This document shows positions 15,221-23,635 of a stretch of 44,426 nucleotides of DNA, piece after piece (within the stretch, counting starts at the first letter, position 1; each line of letters starts with the position of its first letter). The DNA comes from Solirubrobacterales bacterium. Its GTDB lineage: Bacteria; Actinomycetota; Thermoleophilia; Solirubrobacterales; Solirubrobacteraceae. The DNA lies in NCBI GenBank assembly GCA_019240115.1, contig JAFAYV010000074.1, positions 1 through 44,426 of the forward strand, written 5' to 3'. The notes beneath the pieces were generated by a model that saw only the letters and a list, made by a program, of their open reading frames with translations, did no database searches and was not told where the DNA came from. The position numbers and the translations under genes are program-made.

Positions 15221-15295
15221 CGAGGGCCTGGAGCACCGTCGTGACCGTTGGCATCGGCGCGCGCGGCGAATGCGCAGGCGCCGGGGCCGATCGGG

Positions 15296-16222
15296 TCAGA
15301 ACGTGACCGCGCGCTCGATCGTCTCCTGCGCGCGGATCGCATCCGCCAGCTGCTCGCCGCCGAGCCGGCGGTTGCGAAAGCGCTCGGCGAAGGCGCGCAG
15401 CGCCTCGCCGGCGTCGGGCGGCGCCCCGACCCAGCGCTCGCGGGTGTCGCCGTCGCCGACGAGCTCGAGCGCGCCCCCGCGGAGCGTCGCGGTCGCGCGG
15501 GCGCCCGTGATCGTCAGCTCGAGGCCCGCGGGGCGCGTCACCCAGCTGGCGCGCATGCCGAACGGCACGTCGGCCCAGCGCCCGACCGCGGTCCCGCCGA
15601 GATCGGGGCTCCCCGACGGGCCCCGGTCGAGGCTGATCGCGTCGAGCCGGGGCAGCCCGCCGAGGACGGCGAAGGCGTCGAGGAGATGGATGCCGAGGTC
15701 GGCGAGGCCGCCGACCCCCGCGCGCCGCGCGTCCTGCATCCAGGACCGGGGTCCCGACAGCGCGCCGTTGAGCGCGCCCGCGTGCACGAAGCTCGCGTTC
15801 GCCGACGAGATTCGACCGAGCATCCCGGCGCGCAGGACGCTGCGCAGGCGGTGCAGCGCCGGGAGCTCGCGGAGGTGCAGCGCCGCCACCGCCGGAGTGC
15901 GGCTGCGGGCGATCTCGCGCGCGGCTTCGCGCGCCTGCACCGCCGTCAGGGCGAGCGGCTTCTCGACGAGGATCGGGCGCCCGGCGCGCGCCGCGCGGAC
16001 GCACACGCCGGGCCGCTCGTCGGTCGGGACCGACACGACGACCGCGTCAGCCCGCCCGATCGCGACGTCGAGGTCGGCGACCGCGTGGCTGGCGATCTGT
16101 CCGGGGACCGCGGACGGGTCCCAGGCCGCGGCGAGACGCAGGTCGGGCTCGGAGGCGATGACGCCGAGAGCGTCGACGATGTGCGGGTGCGAGCACCCCA
16201 GCAGCGAGATCTCGATCGGCAT
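15296..16222 (-). CDS. Gfo/Idh/MocA-family oxidoreductase
   Basis: A 308-residue NAD(P)-dependent oxidoreductase. The N-terminal Rossmann part has LGCSHPHIVDALGVIAS and VVVSVPTDERPGVCVRAA, then RPILVEKPLAL with the conserved E-K-P whose Lys is the usual catalytic or binding residue. The C-terminal domain includes AGVGGLADLGIHLLDAF, matching the G-x3-D-x-G-x-H-x-x-D motif. Such enzymes oxidise or epimerise sugars, inositols or related alcohols; no substrate is evident. ATG 16222 lies 6 nt after TAGGCT, pointing to a leaderless mRNA. The 62-nt gap to the SDR gene upstream and this internal promoter suggest independent transcription. Confidence 0.88.
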   Translation of the reverse strand: MPIEISLLGCSHPHIVDALGVIASEPDLRLAAAWDPSAVPGQIASHAVADLDVAIGRADAVVVSVPTDERPGVCVRAARAGRPILVEKPLALTAVQAREAAREIARSRTPAVAALHLRELPALHRLRSVLRAGMLGRISSANASFVHAGALNGALSGPRSWMQDARRAGVGGLADLGIHLLDAFAVLGGLPRLDAISLDRGPSGSPDLGGTAVGRWADVPFGMRASWVTRPAGLELTITGARATATLRGGALELVGDGDTRERWVGAPPDAGEALRAFAERFRNRRLGGEQLADAIRAQETIERAVTF

Positions 16223-16228
16223 CCCTGA

Positions 16229-16234
16229 AGCCTA
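16229..16234 (-). promoter_or_regulatory. -10 element before the Gfo/Idh/MocA gene
   Basis: TAGGCT on the minus strand, 6 nt upstream of ATG 16222, with no Shine-Dalgarno between. Confidence 0.45.
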
Positions 16235-16284
16235 GGGACGGCGGTCGCTCAGAGCCTGCGCAAGCCGCCGTCAGGGCGCGCGGC

Positions 16285-17052
16285 TCAGTCCTGGGGACCA
16301 CCCGCCACGTAGAGGACCTGCCCGGAGACGAACCCCGAGCGCTCGTCGCAGAAGAACGAGATCGCGTTGGCGATGTCCTCGGGCTGGCCCATCCGCCCGA
16401 TCGGGATGTCCTCGATCCAGCGGGTCGCCATCTCCTCGAACGGGACTCCGGCGCGCGCGGCGGTCTGCCGGGTCATCTCGGTGACCGTGAACCCGGGCGC
16501 CACCGCGTTGACGGTGATGTTGAAGCGGCCGAGCTCGATCGCGAGCGTCTTCGTGAACCCCTGCAGCCCCGCCTTGGCCGAGGCGTAGTTGGCCTGCCCG
16601 AAAAGGCCGAGCGCCGACGTGCTCGACAGGCTGACGATCCGCCCCCAGCTCGCCTCGCGCATGTGCGGCGTGACCGCGCGGCTCATGAGAAAGGCGCCGC
16701 GGAGGTGCACGCCGAGCACCGCGTCCCATTCCTCGAGGCTCATCCGCATGATCGTCCGGTCGCGGACGATGCCGGCGTTGTTGACCAGCGCGATCGGGGG
16801 CCCCAGCTCGGTGGCGACCCGGTCGACGGCGGCCGCGACGGCGGCCTCGTCGGCGACGTCGGCGCCGACCGCGAGGCCGCGGCGGCCTGCCGCCTCGATC
16901 CCGGCGACGGTGTCGTCGCACGCGGTCTCGTCGAGGTCGAGCGCGGCGACGTCGTAGCCGTCGGCCGCGAGCCGCCACGCGGTGGCGGCGCCGATCCCGC
17001 GCGCGGCGCCGGTGACGACCGCGACCCGCGGCCCCGGGGTGTCGGCGCTCAT
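16285..17052 (-). CDS. SDR-family oxidoreductase (FabG-like ketoacyl/hydroxyacyl dehydrogenase)
   Basis: A 255-residue classical short-chain dehydrogenase: cofactor motif VTGAARGIGAA, LVNNAG, catalytic Ser in IVSLSST, Y-x3-K in YASAKAG, PGFTVTEM, and a C-terminal FVSGQVLYVAGG typical of 3-ketoacyl-CoA/ACP reductases. The Asp after the second strand (LDLDE) would favour NAD(H). ATG 17052 has GGAGG 6 nt upstream. A possible 26-codon ORF ends on the same ATGA, and a palindrome lies 120-140 nt upstream. With the TetR regulator gene immediately upstream on the same strand, a fatty-acid, steroid or alcohol catabolic role under TetR control is plausible but unproven. Confidence 0.9.
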   Translation of the reverse strand: MSADTPGPRVAVVTGAARGIGAATAWRLAADGYDVAALDLDETACDDTVAGIEAAGRRGLAVGADVADEAAVAAAVDRVATELGPPIALVNNAGIVRDRTIMRMSLEEWDAVLGVHLRGAFLMSRAVTPHMREASWGRIVSLSSTSALGLFGQANYASAKAGLQGFTKTLAIELGRFNITVNAVAPGFTVTEMTRQTAARAGVPFEEMATRWIEDIPIGRMGQPEDIANAISFFCDERSGFVSGQVLYVAGGPQD

Positions 17053-17129
17053 CGGCCGCCTCCGCGCGAGGACTCGTACGCCGTCGCGCTCCGGTCGGCC
17101 TGGTCGTACATGAGAATCTGCAGCTCCAC
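17049..17129 (-). CDS. Possible 26-codon small ORF coupled to the SDR gene
   Basis: A GTG at 17129 with GAGG about 8 nt upstream opens a 26-codon frame ending ESSRGGGR, whose TGA overlaps the SDR start as ATGA. The peptide contains LQILMYDQADRS and no recognisable domain. It may be a translated leader that couples ribosomes into the SDR gene, the tail of a lost gene, or chance. I do not recognise it; the overlap geometry is the only positive evidence. Confidence 0.3.
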   Translation of the reverse strand: MELQILMYDQADRSATAYESSRGGGR

Positions 17130-17173
17130 GGATGAGCCTCGCTTGTCGGGGTCGGGACCGCGCGCGGACTCTA

Positions 17174-17189
17174 TCAACGCCGTTGTTGA
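17174..17189. promoter_or_regulatory. Candidate TetR operator upstream of the SDR gene
   Basis: TCAACGCCGTTGTTGA contains CAACG-C-CGTTG (perfect 5-bp arms) and outer TCAAC/GTTGA arms. It sits between the TetR gene stop and the SDR start, where a repressor of the SDR gene would bind. Confidence 0.4.
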
Positions 17190-17251
17190 AGCCGGCCGTC
17201 GCGAGCGCACGTGAGTGATAGCGAGTGCGCGCGCGTCGTCGGGGTCCGCCG

Positions 17252-17917
17252 TCAGGCGCGCACGCCGTCGAGCAGGAGGTCGGCGAAGGCGCGGCCAACC
17301 TCGTCGGCGGTCAGCGGCGACCGGTTGGGATTGAACCAGCGGTTCGTCCAGCCGAACATCCCCATCACCCCGTGGGCGATCAGCCACGCCGGAGCACGGT
17401 CGCGCAGGATGCCCGCGGCCTGCCCGGAGGCGATGACGTCGGTCAGCACCGTCTCGTACTCGAGGTTGAGCTCGCGCATCTCGCGCGCCCACTCGCCCCG
17501 CTCGGGATCGACGTGGCTGAAGTTCTCCTGGATGAGCACGTAGAGCACCGGATAGAACTCGGCATAGGAGCGCATGAGCGACTCCATGAGGCGGCGGAGC
17601 TTGTCGGCGTCGTCCCCGCCGCCGTCGCGGATCGCGGTCGCGGTCGCGAGGTTGACGCGCACGGCGTCGGAGACGATCTCCCTGAACAGCTCCTGCTTGG
17701 AGGCCACGTAGTAGTACAGCGAGGCGCGATCGGCGCCCATGGCATCCGCGATGTGGGCGAGCGTCGTGCCCCGGAAGCCGCGCTCCTTGAACACGGTCGC
17801 CGCGGCGCACACGATCTCGCGGCGGCGCTCGACGTAGCTCGCGCGCGGATCGATGCGCGCAGCCGCTCGCCGGCGGGCGATGTTGCTCTCCGCGGCCACC
17901 GGGCGATCGTAGGCCAT
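17252..17917 (-). CDS. TetR/AcrR-family transcriptional regulator
   Basis: A 221-residue TetR protein. After a short basic N-terminus, residues around 30-75 form the DNA-binding domain: EIVCAAATVFKERGFRGTTL, then IADAMGADRASLYYYVASKQ with the recognition helix, and ELFREIV. The remainder is the helical ligand-binding and dimer domain (YAEFYPVLYVLIQENFSH, AHGVMGMFGWTNRWF). The aromatic-rich WTNRWFNP segment recalls regulators of fatty-acid or steroid degradation, but the ligand cannot be assigned. It lies 200 nt upstream of, and in the same direction as, the SDR gene, with an inverted repeat in between. Confidence 0.88.
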   Translation of the reverse strand: MAYDRPVAAESNIARRRAAARIDPRASYVERRREIVCAAATVFKERGFRGTTLAHIADAMGADRASLYYYVASKQELFREIVSDAVRVNLATATAIRDGGGDDADKLRRLMESLMRSYAEFYPVLYVLIQENFSHVDPERGEWAREMRELNLEYETVLTDVIASGQAAGILRDRAPAWLIAHGVMGMFGWTNRWFNPNRSPLTADEVGRAFADLLLDGVRA

Positions 17918-17974
17918 GCCGGTCGGCCTGCCGCTCGCGCGCCACCGGCGCGCGGGACCGCCGGCGAGCTCGGG

Positions 17975-19630
17975 TCAGAGCACGGTCAGCTTGACGACCC
18001 GGCTGTGGATCGTCTCGCCCTCGAGGCTGGTGGCGAGGAACGGGTCGCGCCTGGGGTACTGGTAGGTGAGGCGGACGTTGCCGCTGGCGGGGAAGCGCAG
18101 CCGCAGGTCGAAGTACCCGTCGCGCGCCCCGACCGTCACCGTCTGCAATGTCCGGAACGGCCCGCGGCCGCCGGCCTGGAAGCCGATCCGGACACGTTGG
18201 GGCCCGTCGGCGTCGCGGGCCATGAAGGGCGCCGGGCGGGCGTTGCCCCACACCTCGGCGCTGCGCCCGGCGGCGACCGTCGTCTGGGGCAGAAACAGCG
18301 GCAGGCGGTAGGCGTACAAGGTCGCCTTCGGACGGCCCTGCAGGGTCTCGAGGCCGCTGGCGAAGCCGACGTGGCGGCCCGGCGGCGGGTCGGTCAGCAG
18401 GTACTGGGCGTAGCTGGCGACCCGCGCGCTGCGCCAGCTGAGGTACTCGCTCCAGTTCAGGTACAGGGCGGCGGTCGTCGGGCTGAGGTACGGCCCCGGA
18501 TGCGGCGGGCGGGTGATGTAGCCGTACTCGTCGTCGTAGATCGGGTAGCGGCGGCGAGAGCCGTACACCCGCTGGGCGAGATCGAGCGTGTGCTCGAACC
18601 CGCCGAGCTGGGAGAACAGCGCGAAGTCGCCGTCGAGGTCGGACGCGTCGATCGGGGAGCGCTCGCCCGAATAGGGATGATCGGCGACGCCGCTGGCTCC
18701 GAACAGCCCCGGATGCGCCGTCCGGAACGCCCGCGTGCCGGCGGCGGTCGTCGGACAGCCGACGGCGGCGGCGGCCGCCGCGCGCAGCGGGTGGCTGTTG
18801 ACGTCGAGGCAGTACAGCGTGCGGACGAACTGCCGCGGCTTGGTCTGGGCGTAGTCGCCGGGGAGGCCGAGGGGATGCGCGCGGTCCACCCTGCCGGTCA
18901 GCCCCATCGCCGCGAAGCCGCCGATGACGATCGTGTCGCCGCCGTGCCCGGTCTGGTGCAGCGCGCGCCAGCCCGCGTCGACGAGCCCGCGGTACATCAT
19001 CGGCGCCACCGACACGGTCGAGCCGTCGATCGCCTGCGGCCCGAGGTCCTGGCCGAAGTTGGGCTCGTTCCACAGCGTCCACCAGTGCACCCGGGGCAGC
19101 GGCGGCGCGCCCCGGCTCGGGACGTAACGCCCGCTGTAGCGCTCGGCCACCGCGTGGACGAAGTCTCCGTACAGACGCGGGTTCGGCTTCCAGGCGAAGC
19201 TGCGATCGGCGCGTCCCTGGGGCGGGATGCCGGCCCCCTGGGCCCACACTGGCGCGCCCCCGGCAATCGTCAAGTCAATCGTCAGCCCGTCGGCCTGGGC
19301 GTCGCGAACGACCGCGTCGTAGGGCGCCCAGTGGGCCGCGGGATAGTCGGCGGGGTCGGCGTCGTCAAAGCGGGCGGGCGCGTGCTTGGCTCCGTCCTGC
19401 GGCGCGACGAGATCCCAGTGCAGGACGACCCGGATCGTGCTGGCGCCGAGCGCCCGCATCTGCGCCAGCGTCGTGCCCGGATGGGCGAGCAGCGCCGGAT
19501 CCTCCTCGATGATCTGCGCCTGATCGGTCCGAGCACGCGCTCCCGCGGGCAGGATCGCGAGCGTCGGCGCCGCCAGCAGCGAGGCGAGGAGGAGCGCAAC
19601 GATCGGGGAGGGCAAGCGCGGGACGGCCAC
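17975..19630 (-). CDS. Secreted glycoside-hydrolase-like protein (clan GH-A, GH39/GH5 type)
   Basis: A 551-residue exported protein. Residues 1-34 form a signal peptide (SPIVALLLASLLAAPTLAIL, then AGARA). The body looks like a (beta/alpha)8 clan GH-A hydrolase: STIRVVLHWDLVAP on an early strand, WTLWNEPNFG with the general acid/base Glu189 after an Asn, and RYPIYDDEYGY with Glu368 as candidate nucleophile. The C-terminal ~130 residues look like a beta domain. The substrate is likely a polysaccharide or glycoside but is not identifiable. Candidate start GTG at 19630 has no obvious Shine-Dalgarno. It is divergent from a lipoprotein gene. Confidence 0.75.
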   Translation of the reverse strand: MAVPRLPSPIVALLLASLLAAPTLAILPAGARARTDQAQIIEEDPALLAHPGTTLAQMRALGASTIRVVLHWDLVAPQDGAKHAPARFDDADPADYPAAHWAPYDAVVRDAQADGLTIDLTIAGGAPVWAQGAGIPPQGRADRSFAWKPNPRLYGDFVHAVAERYSGRYVPSRGAPPLPRVHWWTLWNEPNFGQDLGPQAIDGSTVSVAPMMYRGLVDAGWRALHQTGHGGDTIVIGGFAAMGLTGRVDRAHPLGLPGDYAQTKPRQFVRTLYCLDVNSHPLRAAAAAAVGCPTTAAGTRAFRTAHPGLFGASGVADHPYSGERSPIDASDLDGDFALFSQLGGFEHTLDLAQRVYGSRRRYPIYDDEYGYITRPPHPGPYLSPTTAALYLNWSEYLSWRSARVASYAQYLLTDPPPGRHVGFASGLETLQGRPKATLYAYRLPLFLPQTTVAAGRSAEVWGNARPAPFMARDADGPQRVRIGFQAGGRGPFRTLQTVTVGARDGYFDLRLRFPASGNVRLTYQYPRRDPFLATSLEGETIHSRVVKLTVL

Positions 19631-19705
19631 GGGGTCAGAACAGCCGCGAGCGGCCGGAAGTTGCGCAGCGTAGCGGGCTCCGGTGCGGCGCCCCCGTGCA
19701 TTGGT

Positions 19706-19711
19706 TAGCCT
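19706..19711 (+). promoter_or_regulatory. -10 element of the lipoprotein gene
   Basis: TAGCCT, 7 nt before GTG 19719, supports this start over the upstream in-frame GTG at 19683. No convincing -35. Confidence 0.45.
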
Positions 19712-19718
19712 TGCCGGC

Positions 19719-20480
19719 GTGGGGCCCCGTCATCTCTCACGCGCCGTGGCCGTCCTGCTGGCCGCGGCCGCGATCGCCGGCTGCGGGTCGAGCTCGAAGT
19801 CCTCGTCGAGCGCCAGCACGCGCGCCTCGGCCTCGTCGTCGTCGGCCTCGAGCGCGGCCGTCGGCGACAACGGCCTGGCGTCCAGGTCCGCCGACGAGAT
19901 CCTCGACGCCACCAGCCAGGCGATCAACGGCGCCACGAGCGTGCACGTCAGCGGAGCCCTCGACGACGCCGGCAACCAGATCACGCTGAACCTCCACATC
20001 CTCTCGGGCCAGGGCGCCACCGGCACGCTGTCCGAGAACGGGCTGAGCTTCAAGCTCATCGCAGTCGGCCAGTACGTCTACATCAACGGGTCGAGCGGGT
20101 TCTGGCAGCACTTCGGGGGCCAGGCCGCCGCCCGGCGGTTCGAGGGCAAATGGCTGCAGGCGCCCGCGACGAGCGGGGACTTCGGCTCCCTGAGCGATCT
20201 CACCGACCTGCACAAGCTGTCCCGGTCGCTGCTTGCGCATCAGGGTCCCCTCACCAAGGGCTCGACGAGCACCGTCAACGGACACCCGGTGATCGCGATC
20301 GTCGACCCGGCCAAGCACAGCCGGCTGTACGTGGCGACGACCGGGAAGCCGTACCCGGTGCAGATCTCCAAGGGCACCACCCAGCACGTCGACTTCGATC
20401 ACTTCGACGCTGCGGTGCATCTCGCGCCGCCGCGCAGCGCGATCGACATCGGCAAGCTCCAGCACTCCACCACCGAGTAG
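19719..20480 (+). CDS. Lipoprotein of LppX/LprG-like type
   Basis: A 253-residue predicted lipoprotein. The signal segment RAVAVLLAAAAIAGC gives a lipobox with acylated Cys22, followed by a Ser-rich linker. The mature part starts ADEILDATSQAINGATSVHVSG, then TLNLHILSGQGATGTLSENG and DIGKLQ near the end. This pattern of an amphipathic helix followed by many beta strands with Gly/Ser turns resembles LppX/LprG/LolA-type lipid-binding folds. It would sit on the outer face of the membrane. The partner or lipid is unknown. It is followed 59 nt later by an MFS transporter in the same direction, reminiscent of LprG with its transporter partner, though the MFS type differs. Confidence 0.7.
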   Translation: MGPRHLSRAVAVLLAAAAIAGCGSSSKSSSSASTRASASSSSASSAAVGDNGLASRSADEILDATSQAINGATSVHVSGALDDAGNQITLNLHILSGQGATGTLSENGLSFKLIAVGQYVYINGSSGFWQHFGGQAAARRFEGKWLQAPATSGDFGSLSDLTDLHKLSRSLLAHQGPLTKGSTSTVNGHPVIAIVDPAKHSRLYVATTGKPYPVQISKGTTQHVDFDHFDAAVHLAPPRSAIDIGKLQHSTTE

Positions 20481-20539
20481 CGCCCCGGCGCGGCAGGGCG
20501 CGGCCCGGCCGCGGGCCGCGGCTCCCGCGGGCTGCGAGA

Positions 20540-22195
20540 GTGTCTGTCGTGGACGTTCTCGGCCCGACTCGGCGAGCCGCCGGCGCGGCGGCGGGCGGCA
20601 GCCGCTGGCTCGGGCGGCGCGCGCGCGGCCGCGTCGTCGACTTCGTCGGCGGTCCCGCCCGTGCTCGCGTCGTCTTCCTCTTCGGCTGCGTGCTCGCGCT
20701 CTCAAGCGCCCAGATCTCGACCGTGGGGGCGGTCGCCCCCCAGCTCGAGCACGGCCTGCACATCGACAACACCCAGATCGGGCTGCTCAATTCGGTCGCG
20801 TTGATCGTTGGCGCGGTGACGGTCATCCCGGTCGGCCTGTTCGTCGACCGGGCGCGCCGGATCCCGATGCTCGCGATCAGCATCCTGCTGTGGAGCATGA
20901 CGACGCTGCTGGGAGCGTTCGCCGGGTCCTATTCGACGCTGCTGTTGACCCGGCTCGGGCTCGGCGCGGTCGCCGCGACCGCCGGGCCGGCGATCGCGTC
21001 GCTGACCGGTGACTACTTCCCCTCGCGCGAGCGCGGGCGCGTCTACGGCTACATCCTCAGCGGCGAGATCGCCGGCACCGCGGTCGGCTTCGTGTTCAGC
21101 GGAGCACTCGCCTCGGCGATCTCCTGGCGCGCGGCGTTCGCGTCCCTGGCACTGCCGGGCTTCTTACTCGCGCGCTCGCTGTGGCGCACCGTCCCCGAGC
21201 CGCTGCGCGGGGGCTACAGCCGGCTTGAGCCGGGGACCCTCGATCTCAGCGGCGTGCACCCGCACGACGGGAAGCCGCCCGGCCCGGCAGACGGCCCGAC
21301 CGCGGCGCCGCTCGTCGACGAGAAGCCCCACGAGCAGGATCTCGCGTTCTCGATCGCGCAGGCGCAGGGCTACACGCCCGACCCCGGCCACGTCCTCGAT
21401 CGCGACCCCGAGGGTCTGACGCTTGGCGAAGCGGTCCGCTTCCTGCTGCGGATCCCGACCAACACGCTGCTGATCATCAGCTCGGCGCTCGGCTACTACT
21501 TCCTCGCCGGGCTGCAGACGTTCGCGATCGTGTTCGTGCGCGGTCATTACCATGGCAGCCAGGCGACCGCGACGCTCGTCCTCGGGCTGCTCGTCATCGG
21601 CTCGCTCGTCGGTACTCTGATCAGCGGGCCGCTGACCGACGTGCTCGTCCGCCGCGGACGGCTCCAGGCGCGCGTCTGGGTGCCCGCGGTCTGCTACCTC
21701 GGCGCCGGCGTGGCGCTCGTGCCGGGACTGCTGAGCAGGGGGCTGGGGACCGCGGTCTGGTTTGACTTCATCGGGGCCGCGCTGCTCTCGGCCGCCAATC
21801 CGCCGCTCGACGCGGCCCGCCTGGACATCATGCCGTCGGGGCTGTGGGGCCGCGCGGAGAGCACGCGGACGTTCCTGCGCTCGATCGCCCAGGCGATCGC
21901 GCCGCTGCTCTTCGGCGCCGTCGCCGATCTCGTCGCCGGCTTCCAGCCTCAGCAGGCGCCGGTCGGCACCAACACGGGGCGGATCGTCTCCTCCGCCACC
22001 GGCACCGGGCTCCAGGTCAGCTTCCTCGTGATGGCGACCTCGGTGTTCGCCGCCGGTTACTTCCTCGTGCGCGCGCGGGCGGTATACCCGACCGACGTGG
22101 CCACCGCCGGAGCCGCGTGGCAGCCGCCGGCTCCGCCCGAGGACCATCCGGTCGCCGAGATCGCCTCGGACGACCAGGTGACGGGTGGCGCTTGA
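20540..22195 (+). CDS. MFS transporter (Spinster-like)
   Basis: A 551-residue membrane protein with 12 predicted helices and an unusually long central cytoplasmic loop (roughly residues 225-305, from RTVPEPLRGGYSRLEPGTLD to GEAVRFLLRIPTN). MFS motifs: GLFVDRARRIPMLA in loop 2-3, GLGAVAATAGPAIASLTGDYF around helices 4-5, and SGPLTDVLVRRGR in loop 8-9. The acidic pattern and DYF-P-RERGRVYG segment fit the Spinster-like branch (lysolipid or small-molecule exporters). The start is GTG 20540 or 20549; no ribosome-binding site decides it. A lipoprotein gene lies directly upstream. The substrate is unassigned; lipid export is a guess from this pairing. Confidence 0.82.
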   Translation: MSVVDVLGPTRRAAGAAAGGSRWLGRRARGRVVDFVGGPARARVVFLFGCVLALSSAQISTVGAVAPQLEHGLHIDNTQIGLLNSVALIVGAVTVIPVGLFVDRARRIPMLAISILLWSMTTLLGAFAGSYSTLLLTRLGLGAVAATAGPAIASLTGDYFPSRERGRVYGYILSGEIAGTAVGFVFSGALASAISWRAAFASLALPGFLLARSLWRTVPEPLRGGYSRLEPGTLDLSGVHPHDGKPPGPADGPTAAPLVDEKPHEQDLAFSIAQAQGYTPDPGHVLDRDPEGLTLGEAVRFLLRIPTNTLLIISSALGYYFLAGLQTFAIVFVRGHYHGSQATATLVLGLLVIGSLVGTLISGPLTDVLVRRGRLQARVWVPAVCYLGAGVALVPGLLSRGLGTAVWFDFIGAALLSAANPPLDAARLDIMPSGLWGRAESTRTFLRSIAQAIAPLLFGAVADLVAGFQPQQAPVGTNTGRIVSSATGTGLQVSFLVMATSVFAAGYFLVRARAVYPTDVATAGAAWQPPAPPEDHPVAEIASDDQVTGGA

Positions 22196-22307
22196 CCCGT
22201 GGGCAGGAGATGATCGGAGGCTCGGCGCGGCAATCCACGCCGGCCTCGCGCCGGAGGACGAGGCCGACGCGCCGACCCAACCCGGGTGAGCCCGTCGGCA
22301 CCCGATG

Positions 22308-22321
22308 CGAACATGTGTTCG
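22308..22321. promoter_or_regulatory. LexA (SOS) box at dinB
   Basis: CGAACATGTGTTCG matches the actinobacterial/Bacillus LexA consensus CGAAC-N4-GTTCG, with perfect 6-bp arms. It ends 2 nt before the dinB ATG at 22324, so LexA would block initiation directly. Confidence 0.9.
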
Positions 22322-22323
22322 TC

Positions 22324-23505
22324 ATGTCCGGCCCGACGATCATCCACGCCGACCTCGACGCCTTCTATGCGTCGGTCGAGCAGCGCGACGATCCGTCGCT
22401 GCGCGGGCGCCCGGTCATCGTCGGCGGCGGTGTCGTGCTCGCCGCCAGCTACGAGGCCAAGGCGGCGGGGGTCCGCACCGCGATGGGAGGCCGGCGGGCC
22501 CGCGCGCTGTGTCCGCAGGCGGCCATCGTCGCCCCGCGGTTCGCGGCCTACGCGCAGGCGAGCCGCGCCGTGTTTGCGATCTTCGAGCGCCTGGCGCCGG
22601 TCGTCGAGGCGCTCTCGATCGACGAGGCGTTCCTCGACGTCCGCGGCCTGGCCCACATCACCGGCACCCCGGTGCAGATCGCCCGGCGGCTGCGCGCCGA
22701 GGTCCGCGAGGAGGTCGGGCTCGCGATCACCGTCGGGCTCGCGTCGACGAAGTTCCTGGCCAAGGTGGCCAGTGGGGTGGCCAAGCCCGACGGGCTGCTC
22801 GTCATTCCCCCGGGGGCGGAGCTGACCTTCCTGCATCCGCTGCCGGTGACGCGGCTGTGGGGCGTCGGGGCGGTGACCGCCGAGCGGCTGCGCGCCGCGG
22901 GCCTGAGCACCGTGGGACAGGTGGCCCGCCTCGACGAGCGCGTGCTGACCGATCTCATCGGCCGCGCGTCGGGGCGCAAGCTGCACGCGCTCGCGCGCAA
23001 CCGCGACCCTCGCCGCGTCCGCCGCCGCCCGCGGCGCCGCTCGATCGGCGCTCAGCGCGCCCTCGGCCGTGGGCCCCACACGCCGCGCGCGCTGCAGTCG
23101 GCCCTGATGACGCTCGTCGACCGCGTCGCGCGGCGGATGCGCGCCGCTCATCGCGCCTGCCGGACCGTCGTGCTGCGCCTGCGCTTCGCCGACTACGCGC
23201 GCGCGACCCGCTCGCACACGATCGCCGAGGCGACCGCGCGGACCGCGACCCTGCTGGCGGTCGCTCGCGGCCTGCTGCGGGACGCGGGCGAGCTGATCGC
23301 GCGCCGCGGCCTGACGCTGATCGGCATCTCGCTGACCAACCTGTGCGATCGCGACGCGATCCAGCTCGCGCTGCCCTTCGACCGGGCCTCGGGCCTGGAC
23401 TCCGCGCTCGACGAGCTGCGCGACCGCTTCGGCACGGGCGCGATCACCCGCGGGGCGCACGTCGGCCGCGAGCCCGAGGACTGGGTCCCGCTCCTGCCCG
23501 ATTGA
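22324..23505 (+). CDS. dinB: DNA polymerase IV (Y-family translesion polymerase)
   Basis: A 393-residue Y-family polymerase. Palm motifs: IIHADLDAFYASVE, with the first catalytic Asp pair, and ALSIDEAFLD, with the second acidic pair. ASYEAKAAGVRTAMG is the fingers segment; STKFLAKVAS and the helix-hairpin-helix-like LWGVGAVTAERLRAAG lie in the thumb, followed by the little finger. The end IQLALPFD is like a beta-clamp binding motif (Q-L-x-L-P-F). It copies past lesions in DNA at the cost of fidelity. The ATG is chosen for the family start and lies directly after a perfect LexA box, so expression should be SOS-induced. Confidence 0.95.
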   Translation: MSGPTIIHADLDAFYASVEQRDDPSLRGRPVIVGGGVVLAASYEAKAAGVRTAMGGRRARALCPQAAIVAPRFAAYAQASRAVFAIFERLAPVVEALSIDEAFLDVRGLAHITGTPVQIARRLRAEVREEVGLAITVGLASTKFLAKVASGVAKPDGLLVIPPGAELTFLHPLPVTRLWGVGAVTAERLRAAGLSTVGQVARLDERVLTDLIGRASGRKLHALARNRDPRRVRRRPRRRSIGAQRALGRGPHTPRALQSALMTLVDRVARRMRAAHRACRTVVLRLRFADYARATRSHTIAEATARTATLLAVARGLLRDAGELIARRGLTLIGISLTNLCDRDAIQLALPFDRASGLDSALDELRDRFGTGAITRGAHVGREPEDWVPLLPD

Positions 23506-23510
23506 CCGTC

Positions 23511-23526
23511 GGCGACGACCGTCGCC
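23511..23526. terminator. Hairpin after dinB
   Basis: GGCGAC-GACC-GTCGCC forms a 6-bp stem with a 4-nt loop 5 nt after the dinB stop. There is no U tract. Confidence 0.4.
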
Positions 23527-23635
23527 CCCGCGTCGCGCGCCGTCGAGGATCTCGCGGCCGGGCGCCGTGCCGGCAGCTCGGCGCGACCGTCCAGGGTCGA
23601 GGTCCTCCGGTTCAAGGAAAGCAGCCACCGGACCG

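Noticed and set aside
17225-19708. 827-codon plus-strand frame opposite the TetR and glycoside-hydrolase-like genes
   Set aside because: Shadow of two well-supported minus-strand genes; low-complexity translation.
21844-22323. N-terminal extension of dinB back to 21844
   Set aside because: Overlaps the MFS gene out of frame, has no conserved residues, and would put the LexA box inside the coding region.
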